Below are positions 34,201 to 43,516 of a stretch of 64,000 nt of DNA, piece after piece. The notes beneath the pieces were generated by a model that was not told where the DNA came from, made no database searches, and saw only the letters and a list, made by a program, of their open reading frames with translations. Numbering within the stretch: position 1 is the stretch's first letter; every line of letters begins with the position of its first letter. Location: positions 4,370,001-4,434,000 of the forward strand of contig OU015653.1 in the NCBI GenBank assembly GCA_907165275.2, written 5' to 3'. The position numbers were made by a program, and so were the translations under genes. The DNA is from Zygaena filipendulae (lineage: Eukaryota; Arthropoda; Insecta; Lepidoptera; Zygaenidae).

Positions 34201-36378
34201 CTATTGAAACAATGGCAAGCTGCTGCTGTAGGCTTGGAGAACATCTGTAATATAACTGTACCAAGATGTATTTGCCCTTCAGGATCTGAAGGCCCATTCG
34301 AACTTCACGGCTTCGCGGATGCTGCAACCAGCACATATGCAGCCATGGTATATTTACTAGATATTCACAGTAACCAGACATTCTTGATCATGGCCAAGAG
34401 CAGAATAGCTCCACTAAAGGACGAAAATCAATTGTCAATTCCTAAACTAGAATTGATGGGAGTTCTGATTGGAAGTCGACTCATCAAATATGTTCGAGAT
34501 GCGCTGCAGCTGGAGATAAAGAGACAAATATTATGGTCAGATAACACTGCGGTGCTCAGCTGGATTCGTAGTAACAAACTTCTGTCACCATTTGTTGCCA
34601 GAAGAATTAACGAAATCAAGCAAAACAAGAAACTTGAATTTAGGTATGTGCCTACAGCGAGCAATCCAGCTGATATCGCGACGAAACCTTCTGGGAAATC
34701 ATTGAACGATACAATATGGTTCTCAGGACCACAATTCCTTAAAATGGGTGAATCAGGATGGCCACAGTGGCCAATGGAAACTTCTGAAAGTACACTTGTT
34801 GTTGGGGAGGGTCTGTGTGATACAGAAAAACAGATTAAAGAAATCAGTCAAGACGCGTTCCTAGAACAAGATCCAGAATGTACTGAGGCATTTATAAAAA
34901 TCAGAGATGTGCAGAAACTTCACTTTCCTAATGAATATAAAGGAAAAGACACTGATCTCTCAAGATCATTACAGCTGTACAAAGATGAGGAAGGTTTGTT
35001 ACGCTGTAAGGGTAGATTCCAAAACTCTGATTGGACTGAGGAACAGAAGTTCCCAATTTTATTGCCACGAGAAGCCGAACTCACTCAAAAGATTATAGAC
35101 GATATACATCGATCCAACTATCATGTCGGAGTATCACATACCTTGGCGTTAGTCAGAAAAAAGTATTGGGTGACGAAAGGCAGGTCCACAGTGCAAAAGG
35201 TAATAAAGAGATGCACACTGTGCCATAAATACTCAGGTGGTCCATTCAAGCTTCCACCTATGCCTCCTCTACCTGCAGAGAGAGTGAAATGCTGCCCAGC
35301 ATTTTCATACACTGGAGTAGACTACATGGGGCCCTTAGTGACAATATCAGGTGACAAACGCTGGATCTGTGTACTGACATGCTTATCAATAAGAGCTGTT
35401 CACATGGAGGTTGTCAACAATCTGACAGCAGAAGAGTTCAACCTTGCGTTAAGAAGGTTTATAGCTGCTAGAGGACTGCCCGTGATGTTCACGTCGGACA
35501 ACGCCACCCAAATGAAGCTAATGGCTGATGTCATGACAAATAAGCAGTGCATTGATAACAATGTATCATGGCGTTTTATTCCAGAGCTAGCACCATGGTT
35601 TGGTGGATTTTATGAAAGACTAATGGGTCTGATAAAACAATGTTTGAAAAGGACATTAGAAAAACGCCTTTTAAACGACCAGCAACTGGTTACTATAATC
35701 AAGGAAATAGAGGCTGTGTTAAACACTAGACCACTAACATATGTGTCAGACGAAGTGGAACATATCCTTTCCCCAATCGATTTTTTGAGAATCGGTGGTC
35801 CTGTGGTCACTGGATTATCTGAAGTGCAACACCTCGAGCCTGCAACAGACACAAAAGTAAGACTGATTGAAGCTTGGAAACGTGGACAGAAAATAATACA
35901 AGAATTCTCCACAATGTTTACTGGACAGTACTTACCATATCTAAGGCAAAGAAATTCAATGCATAAAGAGCCACGTGTGGTGTGTAACAGGGTACCGAGA
36001 GAAGGTGAAGTGGTGCAAGTGAGAGCGGATGGAAACCGAGCGGGTTGGAAAGTTGGGAAAATAACCGAGCTTGTTAAAAGCACGGATGGTAATGTTCGTG
36101 TGGCAATGGTCTGTACTATCGATGGGAAAGTTTTGAGGCGCTCGATAGCCCATTTATATCCTTTAGAACTGGACAACGAAGTAATGGTACAAGCCAACAA
36201 AGGGATATTAAGCAATAATGTAAAATATTACAAAAATAAGAACGCAGACGGGTCTCCAGTAAAGGAGACAGAGTCTCCAGTAAAGGAGACAGGGTCTCGA
36301 CCAACGAGACAGGCGGCTATTAAAGCCAGAGAATTTATTACAAAAATGACAAAGTTATTGCTGGCAAGACAATATTAA
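31219..36378 (+). CDS. BEL/Pao Gag-Pol polyprotein
   Basis: 1719 residues in one frame. Gag (about 1-400) has a DUF1759-like region and three zinc knuckles starting at C328 (CX2CX3HX4C), C355 and C374 (both CX2CX4HX4C). An aspartic protease follows with LLDTGS (D433). Reverse transcriptase shows ADIEKAF (D781) and YADN (859-862), where the usual YVDD is changed. RNase H has D1034, E1078 and D1108. Integrase has an N-terminal HHCC-type zinc region (HVGVSHT...CTLC) and a catalytic D1368, D1427, E1466, with 38 residues between the last two. The end matches the BEL C-terminal domain (DUF5641-like, VPREGEVVQVRADG, RRSIAHLYPLE), then a short SPVKET repeat. The ATG at 31219 is the first in frame. 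The enzymes would copy the element RNA into DNA and insert it. No internal stop or frameshift is seen. Confidence 0.96.
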   Translation: MSSPEQNHDSRMARINLLTDQLRLVVEQCKLFDKDNFCPVKFNIFKRRLSLYNTEVKDFIGEVSVESVNYITMFQLECEDLMANLELLAGNNSRKGITDQKAAKLPTIELAKFDGDILKWQEFYDIFCSNIDNRDLSDVDKMLYLKSVLEGKAKDVIEGIQATNVNYKVALQTLRDRFGNKSLLIDSHFTALQNIKKCSEDIGECRRTLNEIERHLRVLSALGENTSGNYLRSVILNKFPEQLKYEINLRIKDEEWTADLIRSHLDIIIKAKETSDIRERDEHFTTETLMATSERKNINPKRYSNRKRTALAQTQEETPVKKPGLKPCAFCQELHYNDNCSLTLKQRKEKLKGKCYICLRVGHIAQRCKTKRRCFYCKKKDHNRAICEKQPTVGINNPTSTMVCSETYLQTAILNVKSVRVDSGYIRCRALLDTGSQRSYVTCDIAKRLQLKQLEKNTLSIYTFGSSKPKEINSPIVELELITKIGMSKNIQANVIPFITERVKNNETLVNLIKDKFKNKIDIADDCSLGTKVDLLIGNDYYFSFVKNEKLLIEENLFLINSDFGWLISGKYIKGKNENQALSMITYSYEASHALNNNFVEPDLPLKENMIGQMWELEALGITDSPKSKRDEEAVENFNKTVQIRDDRYFVTWPWISFPPDLPTNFGLAYGRLCNLVKRLDSQTIKEYDCIIKEQIQNGVVEVIPGQLYETNKQKIPPIHYIPHHMVRQEGKRGRIVYDASAKIKDHHSLNECLYKGPPMLEDLTAMLINFRTHKIGITADIEKAFLQIGLQETERDVTRFLWLADIKEDASLENLVHMRFSRVPFGIVSSPFLLTATIRYHMTKTSPELLKTIANKCYADNLVSGASTDTEAFQLFKQTRSVFQKLSMNIRDWTSNSKELMEKIPRNVQAKDIAKVKVLGLIWDTNNDLLQLKPNKIIEEATKGVHSKRGVLKVLGSVYDPCGLVAPILLPIKLFLQDLWKNKIKWDTSLSDDLLKQWQAAAVGLENICNITVPRCICPSGSEGPFELHGFADAATSTYAAMVYLLDIHSNQTFLIMAKSRIAPLKDENQLSIPKLELMGVLIGSRLIKYVRDALQLEIKRQILWSDNTAVLSWIRSNKLLSPFVARRINEIKQNKKLEFRYVPTASNPADIATKPSGKSLNDTIWFSGPQFLKMGESGWPQWPMETSESTLVVGEGLCDTEKQIKEISQDAFLEQDPECTEAFIKIRDVQKLHFPNEYKGKDTDLSRSLQLYKDEEGLLRCKGRFQNSDWTEEQKFPILLPREAELTQKIIDDIHRSNYHVGVSHTLALVRKKYWVTKGRSTVQKVIKRCTLCHKYSGGPFKLPPMPPLPAERVKCCPAFSYTGVDYMGPLVTISGDKRWICVLTCLSIRAVHMEVVNNLTAEEFNLALRRFIAARGLPVMFTSDNATQMKLMADVMTNKQCIDNNVSWRFIPELAPWFGGFYERLMGLIKQCLKRTLEKRLLNDQQLVTIIKEIEAVLNTRPLTYVSDEVEHILSPIDFLRIGGPVVTGLSEVQHLEPATDTKVRLIEAWKRGQKIIQEFSTMFTGQYLPYLRQRNSMHKEPRVVCNRVPREGEVVQVRADGNRAGWKVGKITELVKSTDGNVRVAMVCTIDGKVLRRSIAHLYPLELDNEVMVQANKGILSNNVKYYKNKNADGSPVKETESPVKETGSRPTRQAAIKAREFITKMTKLLLARQY
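36252..36310 (+). repeat. Three hairpins at the end of gag-pol
   Basis: GTCTCC-AGTAAA-GGAGAC twice (36252-36269 and 36273-36290) and GTCTCG-ACCAA-CGAGAC (36294-36310). The AGTAAA loop is the same as in the 5' leader while the stem differs. In protein the first two read SPVKET twice, so the motif is accommodated in the coding frame. Confidence 0.9.
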
Positions 36379-36396
36379 AGTCTTCGCCGGCGGGTG

Positions 36397-36824
36397 TGTC
36401 GCGAATGCGAGTTTGTAAATATTTGAATATAAATTTTAATATGGTCACGTGGGTAGAATATAAAATAATCTTATGAAAGAGGGGAGGGCACAAGATGGCG
36501 ATTATTACCGGCGCCAGAGCTGTGTGTCCGTCACAAAAGGTATACTACGCTGGATAACTCGTGAGTTTCATTATTTCATTACTCCTTATCATATCTGACC
36601 CCTTTATACTGACTATGTCCATGTTAATGTGGTAATTGAGATGGCTATATATTATGCGAGGCTAAAAGGGGCGGCTTAATGGGGAGAAGGGTGGCCGTTG
36701 GGGGCTTCGGCCCACGATTACATCTCTTACTAACTTAGCATGGATGTCATAATTTATATGTATCATTTAAATAGCGAAGCAGATTATCTCATATCTTGCC
36801 AATGACATATTCGATTTGGCAACA
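36397..36824 (+). repeat. 3' LTR of the BEL/Pao element
   Basis: 428 bp, identical by eye to 29503-29930. It is preceded by TCTTCGCCGGCGGGTG (36381-36396). A classic polypurine tract is not obvious; the short GGCGGGTG next to the LTR is the likely plus-strand primer region. It starts 18 bases after the gag-pol stop. Confidence 0.96.
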
Positions 36825-36827
36825 GAT

Positions 36828-37064
36828 CCGAGGGGCTATTATGTAACTTTTGTTGCTATTGTTTTTCGATTTCAATCCGAAATATAGCGGTTTTTTAATT
36901 AATTGATCGTGTTTAGACAGCTACAGTAGTAATATTATGTTGTTTTTGGTTGATTGCTAGATATTATAGGTGTCAAAACGTGCATATTGTAATCGCAAAA
37001 CCACCATGTTTTTGATTGCAACCGAAAAATTATAGAAACAAAAGTTACATAATAGCCTCTCTGG
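36828..37064. mobile_element. MITE family E, copy 2
   Basis: Inverted ends GAGGGGCTATTATGTAACTT (left) and AAAGTTACATAATAGCCTCT (right). The interior matches 10091-10310 in reverse. The BEL target duplication GATCC overlaps its first bases, so the retrotransposon landed exactly at the MITE border. Confidence 0.83.
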
Positions 37065-37140
37065 TTATAGACGTTTTTCGCAATATTCATTGCTATTCAG
37101 TTGTCGTTCAACACTTTCACACTCTGCCAAGTGACTTTAG

Positions 37141-37621
37141 ATAAGATAAGATTAGATTCATTTATTTCACATTATCAAATTCAAAATTACATTAAATTAT
37201 AATATGTCAAAGGATAAAGTGATCGTCAAAAATATAAATTCCAATACCGGTAAATGTCACAATACAAAAGAATTACCTACACAATTAGGTATACATGTCA
37301 TAAATGTCAAACAATGTCAATTAAAACACAAAATAAAATAATGTCAAAGGGAATATAAAAGGAAAAGAAATAAAGCTACATAATGTAGGACTCACAATGT
37401 CAGAAAATTAATAAATTCGTTTCATTTTTCAACAAAAGATTCTTTAATCGGCGATAAAACCTTTTGTCATCGGTCACGTTCCTCAGATCTGTGGGTAGCC
37501 GCTCGTAATGACTCGGACCAATCATTTTAAGGTAAGAGCATGCAAACGTCGCATAATTGAACGGCATGTTTGCCAATTTACCTGGCAAATATAGGCAAAT
37601 ATGGCAAATTTTGATAGGCAT
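37141..37621 (-). pseudogene. LINE 3' end with C-terminal ORF codons
   Basis: The minus frame 37621-37400 reads ...FACSYLKMIGPSHYERLPTD then LRNVTDDKRFYRRLKNLLL, the usual C-terminal tail of a Jockey/CR1-type ORF2 (LP-x-x-LR followed by a basic helix). A 3' UTR of about 230 bp with many TGTCA words follows, ending in ATCTTATCTTATCT at 37141. It is 5' truncated, as expected of LINE insertions. The N-terminal part of this open frame is probably not LINE. Confidence 0.6.
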
Positions 37622-38851
37622 CCAAAAAGTAAAGATGAATAAATAAATAAATTAAACGTTTCAAAAATGTATGAGTAGGTACGCATTGTCGGAACGACGA
37701 CGATCCAATTTGATTGTACGAAAGTTTTTAATGTTCATTTTTTATTTCCCGGTACATACCTTCATAATTCGTATAGACACATTTTTTGTATAGGTACTTC
37801 AATTAGTTTGTAATGTATCTTTTAACAATCTTGCAGTCAAACAGTTTTTATTTCGTCTGAGTCAAACACAAACAAGTAAATAGTTATTAAGGAATTTCAC
37901 GAGCAACCAACGCAAAGAAATTGTGAGTTCATGATCATGACAGCTAATGTTAATTTAGTTGGCACATGGCAGTCGAGTAAATTGACACTTGACAGTACTC
38001 GTAGAAACAATATTAAAAATAAATAGTAGCTATTTACAAAATATGTCCGTATTTAAATATGCACATTGCACACGGTATGTTTTACATCGTAAAGGTGACT
38101 TTAATATAGGTAGGTAAAGATAGGTTCGCTGGATACATAACAGACAATAGGTAGGTTATATAAATGAGTCGGTGTACAATTAAAAGAATTTCTAGTAACT
38201 CTCTATTCAGTTTAATTGAAAAGTTTGAAATTAATAGTTTAATTGACAAAACAAAAATAGAAAAACTTATTGCAAGACCTAAAATATAATAATAGATAAT
38301 TAGTAGATCAATGTTCATTTCGTATGACAGCTATAGATACACAGCTACAAGTAATTTTTACGGAAGGCAACAGCTGTTATACAAGAAACAGAAATTATAC
38401 CTTGCAAAAATTAACCTGTGATTTCAATAAAGTTAGGTACCTATCTACTTATAAAATAAGTTAGAACGCAGATATTATTTTGTGCGTACGATTTGATTTT
38501 ATATTAACTATGAACAGATATTAAGATATGAACTATGATAGATTTCTATTAGTGTACTCGTAGTATAAGAAATTTACTATGGAAGAAAGAAAGAAAAGTA
38601 ATTTATTTGCCAACACAATGAGTTCAACTACCTATACTATGCCCAGTATCTTATTTACTATTTGATATACCTATATAATTAATTAATTTTAATGTTTGTG
38701 ATTACATCGTCCGTGATTTTGTCAATGATATAATTAAATACAATGGTAAAAACGTTGTAATCTATAGATATAAATAAAACACGTGCAAAATGACACCTGC
38801 CGCGGTTGTTTTCAAGTAAAATCAGAATTAAATGCGATAAATCGCGATATT
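37622..38851. other. No gene recognised; possible LINE tail
   Basis: AT-rich DNA. At 38584-38620 the run AAGAAAGAAAGAAAAGTAAT then TTATTTGCC resembles the reversed tail of a non-LTR element (minus strand). Nothing else is recognised. Confidence 0.4.
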
Positions 38852-39378
38852 TTCTTTTGAAAATCAAAATTTTAATTAGTCCGTCAGTTAGAAAATTAAA
38901 AATCATTAGACACGTTTTTTTTTTATAAATGAAATTACACAGAGATAAAGCGCATTAATATTTAGGGTGGGGCTCGTGACGTTACTTACCGCTGCAAGCC
39001 GCCATACAAACTGCACTGGTTACTGGGTAGTGACGTCACGCGAAATTCAACTCAATTTATTTATTTATTTATTTAAACTTTATGCACATCATGGTACAAA
39101 AGGCGGACTTAATGCCACAGTGGCATTCTCTGCCAGTCAACCTTCAGGTAGTACAGAGAGCTCACTTGGCGGTGCATTTACGATATATATTTAGATAAAA
39201 ACTCACATAGATATAGATACTCACATACATACAATGTATCGCCGTTATTTTTTTATTGTTACCATGGACCAATTAAACAGTTTTATTGGTCCATGTTATT
39301 TCGTAAAAAAGAAAAAATACATGTCCAATAATTTTTATTAATCTACAAGACGGACTAAAAAAAATTAGCCAAATAGCT
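38852..39378. mobile_element. MITE family A, copy 3, split by a LINE fragment
   Basis: Left half AATTAGTCCGTCAGTTAG...TGACGTCACGCGAAATTCAA; right half GTATCGCCGTTATTTTT...CTACAAGACGGACT. A 175-bp LINE 3' end (39057-39231) interrupts it. A copy-specific hairpin (CATGGACCAAT/ATTGGTCCATG, 39263-39295) is present in the right half. Confidence 0.8.
39057..39231 (-). mobile_element. LINE 3' end nested in MITE A
   Basis: The reversed poly(A/AAAT) tail TTATTTATTTATTTATTTAA is followed by TGGTACAAAAGGCGGACTTA and ATGCCACAGTGGCATTCTCT, the same 3' UTR as 61800-62042. CAAT at 39053-39056 and 39232-39235 is a possible short target duplication. Confidence 0.8.
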
Positions 39379-39971
39379 TATTGAAGAGAGGAAGAAGAAG
39401 TAATATTACGAATATAATATTAAGATATTTTTAATGTCGCAAATAATTATTAGCCCACATCTTTCATCCATACCATATCTTTTAATATACAAGACTGTAT
39501 TTCTTAGCAAGCGTTTTGTAATTAATAAATAAAAAGTGCACCTCATTAAGCGTGTCGACTGCTCTTATGTATACCACCTAGATCTAAAATTGACAATAGT
39601 ATATTAAAATCTATACTATTCTATTTTTTACAATCCAAATCTCTTCAAATTCTGAATCAATTAATTTGTAATAATTATATCTTAATGTACCATATTCAGT
39701 AAATAAATGAATAAATAGCCTATGTTCTCCGCTATTGACTAAAAATAAGACAAATAGTTTACAATTGATGTTTTTGTGGAAAAAAAAAACATTAGAAATG
39801 CCATCTGTTAGAACTATCTACACGTTAGGTACGTTGTTAAAATGAAATAACGAATATAGGTACCAAAGTATTTGATTACTCAAAAAACAGTTACAAAGGT
39901 GATCGAGGGCGGCAGAGCATAACGCGTGACGGGCGACGCGGTGCAACGTAAGGCACAGTGAATATTGTTTA
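39379..39971. other. No gene recognised
   Basis: AT-rich, with a small GC-rich spot at 39903-39950 (GGGCGACGCGG). No coding evidence. Confidence 0.5.
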
Positions 39972-40172
39972 CTAGCTGGGCCCCGCGGTTTCACCCGTGT
40001 GACTCTCGGAATTTCCGCAGGAACATTATTTTTTTCTAAAATAAAGTAGCCTAAGTTACTCCTCATAACATCAGCTGTATGCCAGGGAAAGTCCCGTTAA
40101 AATCTGTCCAGCCGTTTCAGAGATCAGCAGGAACAAACAGACAGACAGACAGACAGAGAAACAAAAAAAAAA
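39972..40172 (-). mobile_element. Helitron with CAGA tract
   Basis: Starts CTAGCTGGGCCCCGCGGTTT and contains TACTCCTCATAACATCAGCT, AAAGTCCCGTTAAAATCTGT and CAGACAGACAGACAGACAGA. The 5' TC end is not clear; it is followed by an A-run. Confidence 0.78.
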
Positions 40173-40200
40173 GATGTAAGTACCGTAGGACTTTCATATT

Positions 40201-40395
40201 ACGACCCGATTGGCGCAGTAGGTCACCATGCCTACCCACTACCATGCATTCCCGGTGGGGGTGAACTTTGTGTGATGAACACAGGAATCCATTTTCCAGT
40301 ATGTATATATCTATATTATAATATAATATATGTACATATGTAATAACATGTAGTATAATAATATAGCACGTTTGCTTGATTTCCACGATCCTATA
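40201..40395 (+). mobile_element. tRNA-derived SINE, diverged, 3' truncated
   Basis: The head ACGACCCGATTGGCGCAGTA keeps the A box. The B-box region is eroded by a deletion (ACTACCATGCATTCCCGGTG). The body GTGTGATGAACACAGGAATC and the AT-rich stretch match 58651-58929. It ends after TTGCTTGATTTCCACGA. Confidence 0.75.
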
Positions 40396-40586
40396 GCAAA
40401 ACTGGCGCCCCTCGCTAAAAATATCATTGAAATTTCTAATCGATAAATAACAATTATCTAATGAAGTGATGAGGTTTATTTACCTCGACGCGCGACTCCG
40501 CATGTGTACAACATACAGGCATCATGGATTACAAAGCGATGTCAAAGTAAAAATAAAGTGAATATATTATAGGTAACCCGCATCAC

Positions 40587-40921
40587 TGGAGTTTTTTTGG
40601 CGGGAATCAAAGATCATTCGGTCATTTATTTTCATGTCGATAAAAAATGGTTAAAAATGGATTTTGTTGTGTTATAAGGTGCTGTATTGGACAATAATTT
40701 TCACAGTGACGGTTTTTTATGTGCTCAAGAAGATTTATGACGTTTCGAGATGATTTTTTCGGTTTCCTCCAAGGGCCTAAGTAGTACCGTGGCTTGCAAT
40801 TTCAAACCGCATTTCAATAACAAAGCAATTCAATAGAAAATATACTGATCTAATTAATTTTACTTTAAACTGGCTAAATGCATTATAATATGCAAAATTC
40901 CATAAAAAATAAGAAATAAAG
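40587..40921 (+). mobile_element. Retroposon family B, complete copy
   Basis: 335 bp flanked by a 12-bp direct repeat, AACCCGCATCAC, at 40575-40586 and 40922-40933. It starts TGGAGTTTTTTTGGCGGGAA and ends in an A-rich tail, TCCATAAAAAATAAGAAATA then AAG. A long target duplication plus an A-rich 3' end points to LINE-driven retroposition. No convincing tRNA, 5S or 7SL head is seen and no coding frame. It may be a SINE of unknown origin or the 3' end of an unrecognised LINE. Confidence 0.78.
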
Positions 40922-40933
40922 AACCCGCATCAC

Positions 40934-42102
40934 GTAATAATATTATGCAGACTATACTGCATTTATAATTAGATAGTTTGGGAGTTCAATGACACTCGAA
41001 AGTATCATTTAAAATATTGAATGAGGAGTACACTAAATTGCTATTGTCTTATTTACTTCTCTAAATATGAAGAAAAAATATTTAACTGTTTTTTTCCATC
41101 CCAGCACACATCAACTAACATGTGAATGGATATGACCAGTTTACTAAGTTAAAGTATATCTACATACGTATATTCTATCATATATTTATATATATACGTA
41201 GGTTAAAAATGATTAAAAAAAAAAAATATTTCACCCATTTCATTCGTATTTGAACCATTTGTAAACCATTAAAATGTCAACTTATGAAAAATGGAACCCA
41301 TGTTTATGAGAATTGCTTTGAAATTACTCGCTTATCGAGCGCTATTTATTTTCAAGGATACAATCGTGATTTGTACCAAACACGTTATGTATAAATAAAT
41401 ACCTAATATAAAATTGTATTGTAACAATTTTGACACTCAGGTGTCACGTAGGGGTCAAATTTAAATTAAAACACCGGATATGTAGTGAGAAGATGTAAAA
41501 TATCTAATCAATCTACCTGTTTATAAGTTAAAAATAAAAAAAATGGAAAGACGTTATTATTATTTATATCTAGCTTTGGGCTTCTCTGCAAGTTATAAGT
41601 TAAAAAGTAATCTTATTAAAAATCCTGAAGTCTTATTTTCTTTACAGACTTTTGTAAGGCATGCAAAAAAAGAAGTATTTTAGCATATTTTTGTAACTCC
41701 CAAGGGCGTTTAAAAATAATTTTTGTTCTTGTGTGATAGTGTGAAGTATCTATTTGCCTTAGTTAATATGTTAAAAACCCAGGTATATTTTTGCACATTC
41801 CACTAATTTGATACAAATTTTCAAAAGTTTAATTTTTTATTCAAACACTACGAATTTGCTCGTTTAAAGTAAAACTTAAGTCAATTTACATTCAAAGGAT
41901 ATGTTATTTGCGTGTTTATCATCTATCGGCAGTTACCAAACAGGTTAAGTTTGATCGAAAAAGTTCGTTCACCTCATCCTAGCTCGCGACGCTGCCAGAA
42001 AGCAAAAAACAACAATATTTATTAGCGACTTGGTTTTATAAATTTAGACATTTGAAATAAAAACCTCTCTCGACTCACTGGGGAAATAAATATTAAAATA
42101 TT
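40934..42102. other. No gene recognised
   Basis: Very AT-rich, with A-runs near 41215-41230. No repeated element shared with the rest of the window. Confidence 0.5.
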
Positions 42103-42302
42103 AACTGTTCCCCGCGGATTCACCCGCGTGAATTTCTGAGTTCCTGCGGGAATTCCAGGACAAAAACTACCTACCCTATGTCCTTCTCTGTATCGCTGAC
42201 AAGGTGTAGGCAAAATTTCATGACGATGGGCTGAACCGTTGAGGCGTGAAAGCGTAACAAACAAACAAACAAACTCACTCTCGTATTTATAATAGTATAG
42301 GT
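42103..42302 (-). mobile_element. Helitron
   Basis: Plus-strand start AACTGTTCCCCGCGGATTCA (CTAG eroded). The interior has GACGATGGGCTGAACCGTTG and AACAAACAAACAAACAAACT. It ends TTTATAATAGTATAGG. Confidence 0.8.
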
Positions 42303-42334
42303 TTAGGCTATATTATCTGTGGTATAAGGATAAG

Positions 42335-42925
42335 GATAACGAGTTTTTTGGCGGGAATCAAAGATGGCGGTTCGATCTTTTATTTTCATGTCGATAAAAA
42401 ATGGGTGGATTTTTCTTAAACATGCGCGGAAATATGCGTTTATCTTTCAGCACAAACTGTAAAAAAAAATATGGCGGTAAAGCTGAGTTCGTTGTTATTT
42501 TGTTAATAAATTAAATTTATTATGTAAAAGGCCCTTTTTTATTTCCTTGCATTTTTTTTAATAAAAACACTATAAGTATGTGCCTCGGCCGAAATCGCAA
42601 TTGCCTGTCTCGTATCATTCAAACTCATACTCGACCTGCAATTGCCTATTTCGCTGCCTTTGCAATAATGTACTATTGTTGTATTATAAGGTGCTGTATT
42701 GGACAATAATTTTCACAGTGACTGTTTTTATATGTGCTTCGGTTTCCTCCAAGAACTCCGAGAAAGTTCTTGCAAGCTATACCTAGTACTTGCTTGCAAT
42801 TTCAAACCGCACCGCAAAGCAAAGCATTTCAATAGAAACTATATTGATCTAATTAATTTTAGGTACTTGAAATTTGTTAAATGCATTATATGCGAAAGTT
42901 CATAAAAAAATAAAGATTAAAAAAC
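42335..42925 (+). mobile_element. Retroposon family B, copy 3, with extra middle segment
   Basis: 5' block TTTTTTGGCGGGAATCAAAG...TCGATAAAAAATGG (42341-42407). 3' block from about 42672 (TTATAAGGTGCTGTATTGGA...CAATAATTTTCACAGTGAC...) to an A-rich end near 42925. About 250 bp in between (42420-42668) is not found in copies 1 and 2, either an insertion or an ancestral region lost elsewhere. Confidence 0.7.
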
Positions 42926-42951
42926 AAGTCGATCTCCGTCTCCCAGGGTTT

Positions 42952-43095
42952 CACTCGCGTTATTCCGGTAGGTATAAAAAGTATCCTATGTCAGGAATAG
43001 TGCAGCTTCCTATAAGTGAAATTTTAAAATCGGTTTAGTAATTTTTGAGATTATCCTTACAAACAAACAAACATACAAAAATCACATCGTATATA
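42952..43095 (-). mobile_element. Helitron, eroded
   Basis: CTCCCAGGGTTTCACTCGCG, AAAAGTATCCTATGTCAGGA, AAATCGGTTTAGTAATTTTT and ACAAACAAACAAACATACAA follow the family order. Both ends are unclear. Confidence 0.65.
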
Positions 43096-43445
43096 TGTAT
43101 ATGAAATTTTTCCTACAATACTTTCAAAGTAGACACGTACCTATCTACTCCACTCACATAATTACATAGTTCAACTCGATAAGGCTACGTTCTGTGATGA
43201 AACGAGTGCGCCCGCATGAATGCGCTATCCGAGGGCCCGTATCAGAAGTGAGTAGTTGAGTACATTATGATATTTCAGTGTCCCGTTCGAATTACAGCAA
43301 TCCTGCCTGTCACACTCTAAATCTAAAACTCTCGGCAAAATCAGCATAGCGAAATACTCTTTAAAGCCATAGGTAAAAAAACCAGCTCCACTCGCTATAA
43401 GAATCATTATCTTCTATAGTAGAGTAATGTAAATGTGGTAAAAAC

Positions 43446-43515
43446 TAATTGGAAGGCGGCAGCGGGGATCGAACCTGCGATATCAGGGTAAAATTAATAC
43501 CGATGTACTCGTACC
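43446..43515 (-). repeat. tRNA-like promoter fragment beside the SINE
   Basis: On the minus strand the stretch reads GTCGGTACGAG, then GCAGGTTCGATCCCCGC about 40 bases later. The second word matches the pol III B box (GGTTCGANTCC) well; the first is a weak A-box candidate. It joins the tail of the SINE at 43517 directly. It is probably part of another tRNA-derived repeat rather than a tRNA gene, since no cloverleaf can be drawn. Confidence 0.45.
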
Positions 43516-43516
43516 G

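Larger units (their letters stand above)
29503..36824 (+). mobile_element. Complete BEL/Pao LTR retrotransposon
   Basis: A 7322-bp element with two 428-bp LTRs that I read as identical. Both start TGTCGCGAATGC and end TTTGGCAACA. It is flanked by a 5-bp target duplication GATCC (29498-29502 and 36825-36829). Order: 5' LTR, primer binding site directly next to it, 1.29-kb leader with hairpin array, one gag-pol frame of 1719 codons, a short GC-rich stretch and the 3' LTR. Identical LTRs and an unbroken frame indicate a very recent insertion. No envelope gene is present. The long single frame with three zinc knuckles, an aspartic protease, RT/RNase H, an integrase and a C-terminal BEL domain places it in BEL/Pao. 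Confidence 0.97.

Noticed and set aside
35610..36215. 201-codon antisense frame within gag-pol
   Set aside because: A shadow of the strongly supported sense polyprotein. No domain on the minus strand.
40587..40700. Pol III promoter in retroposon B (TGGCGGGAATC as A box; GGTTCGATC at 42380 as B box)
   Set aside because: The two words are only about 15-20 bp apart and the second is not conserved in the other copies, so a tRNA-type promoter is not supported.
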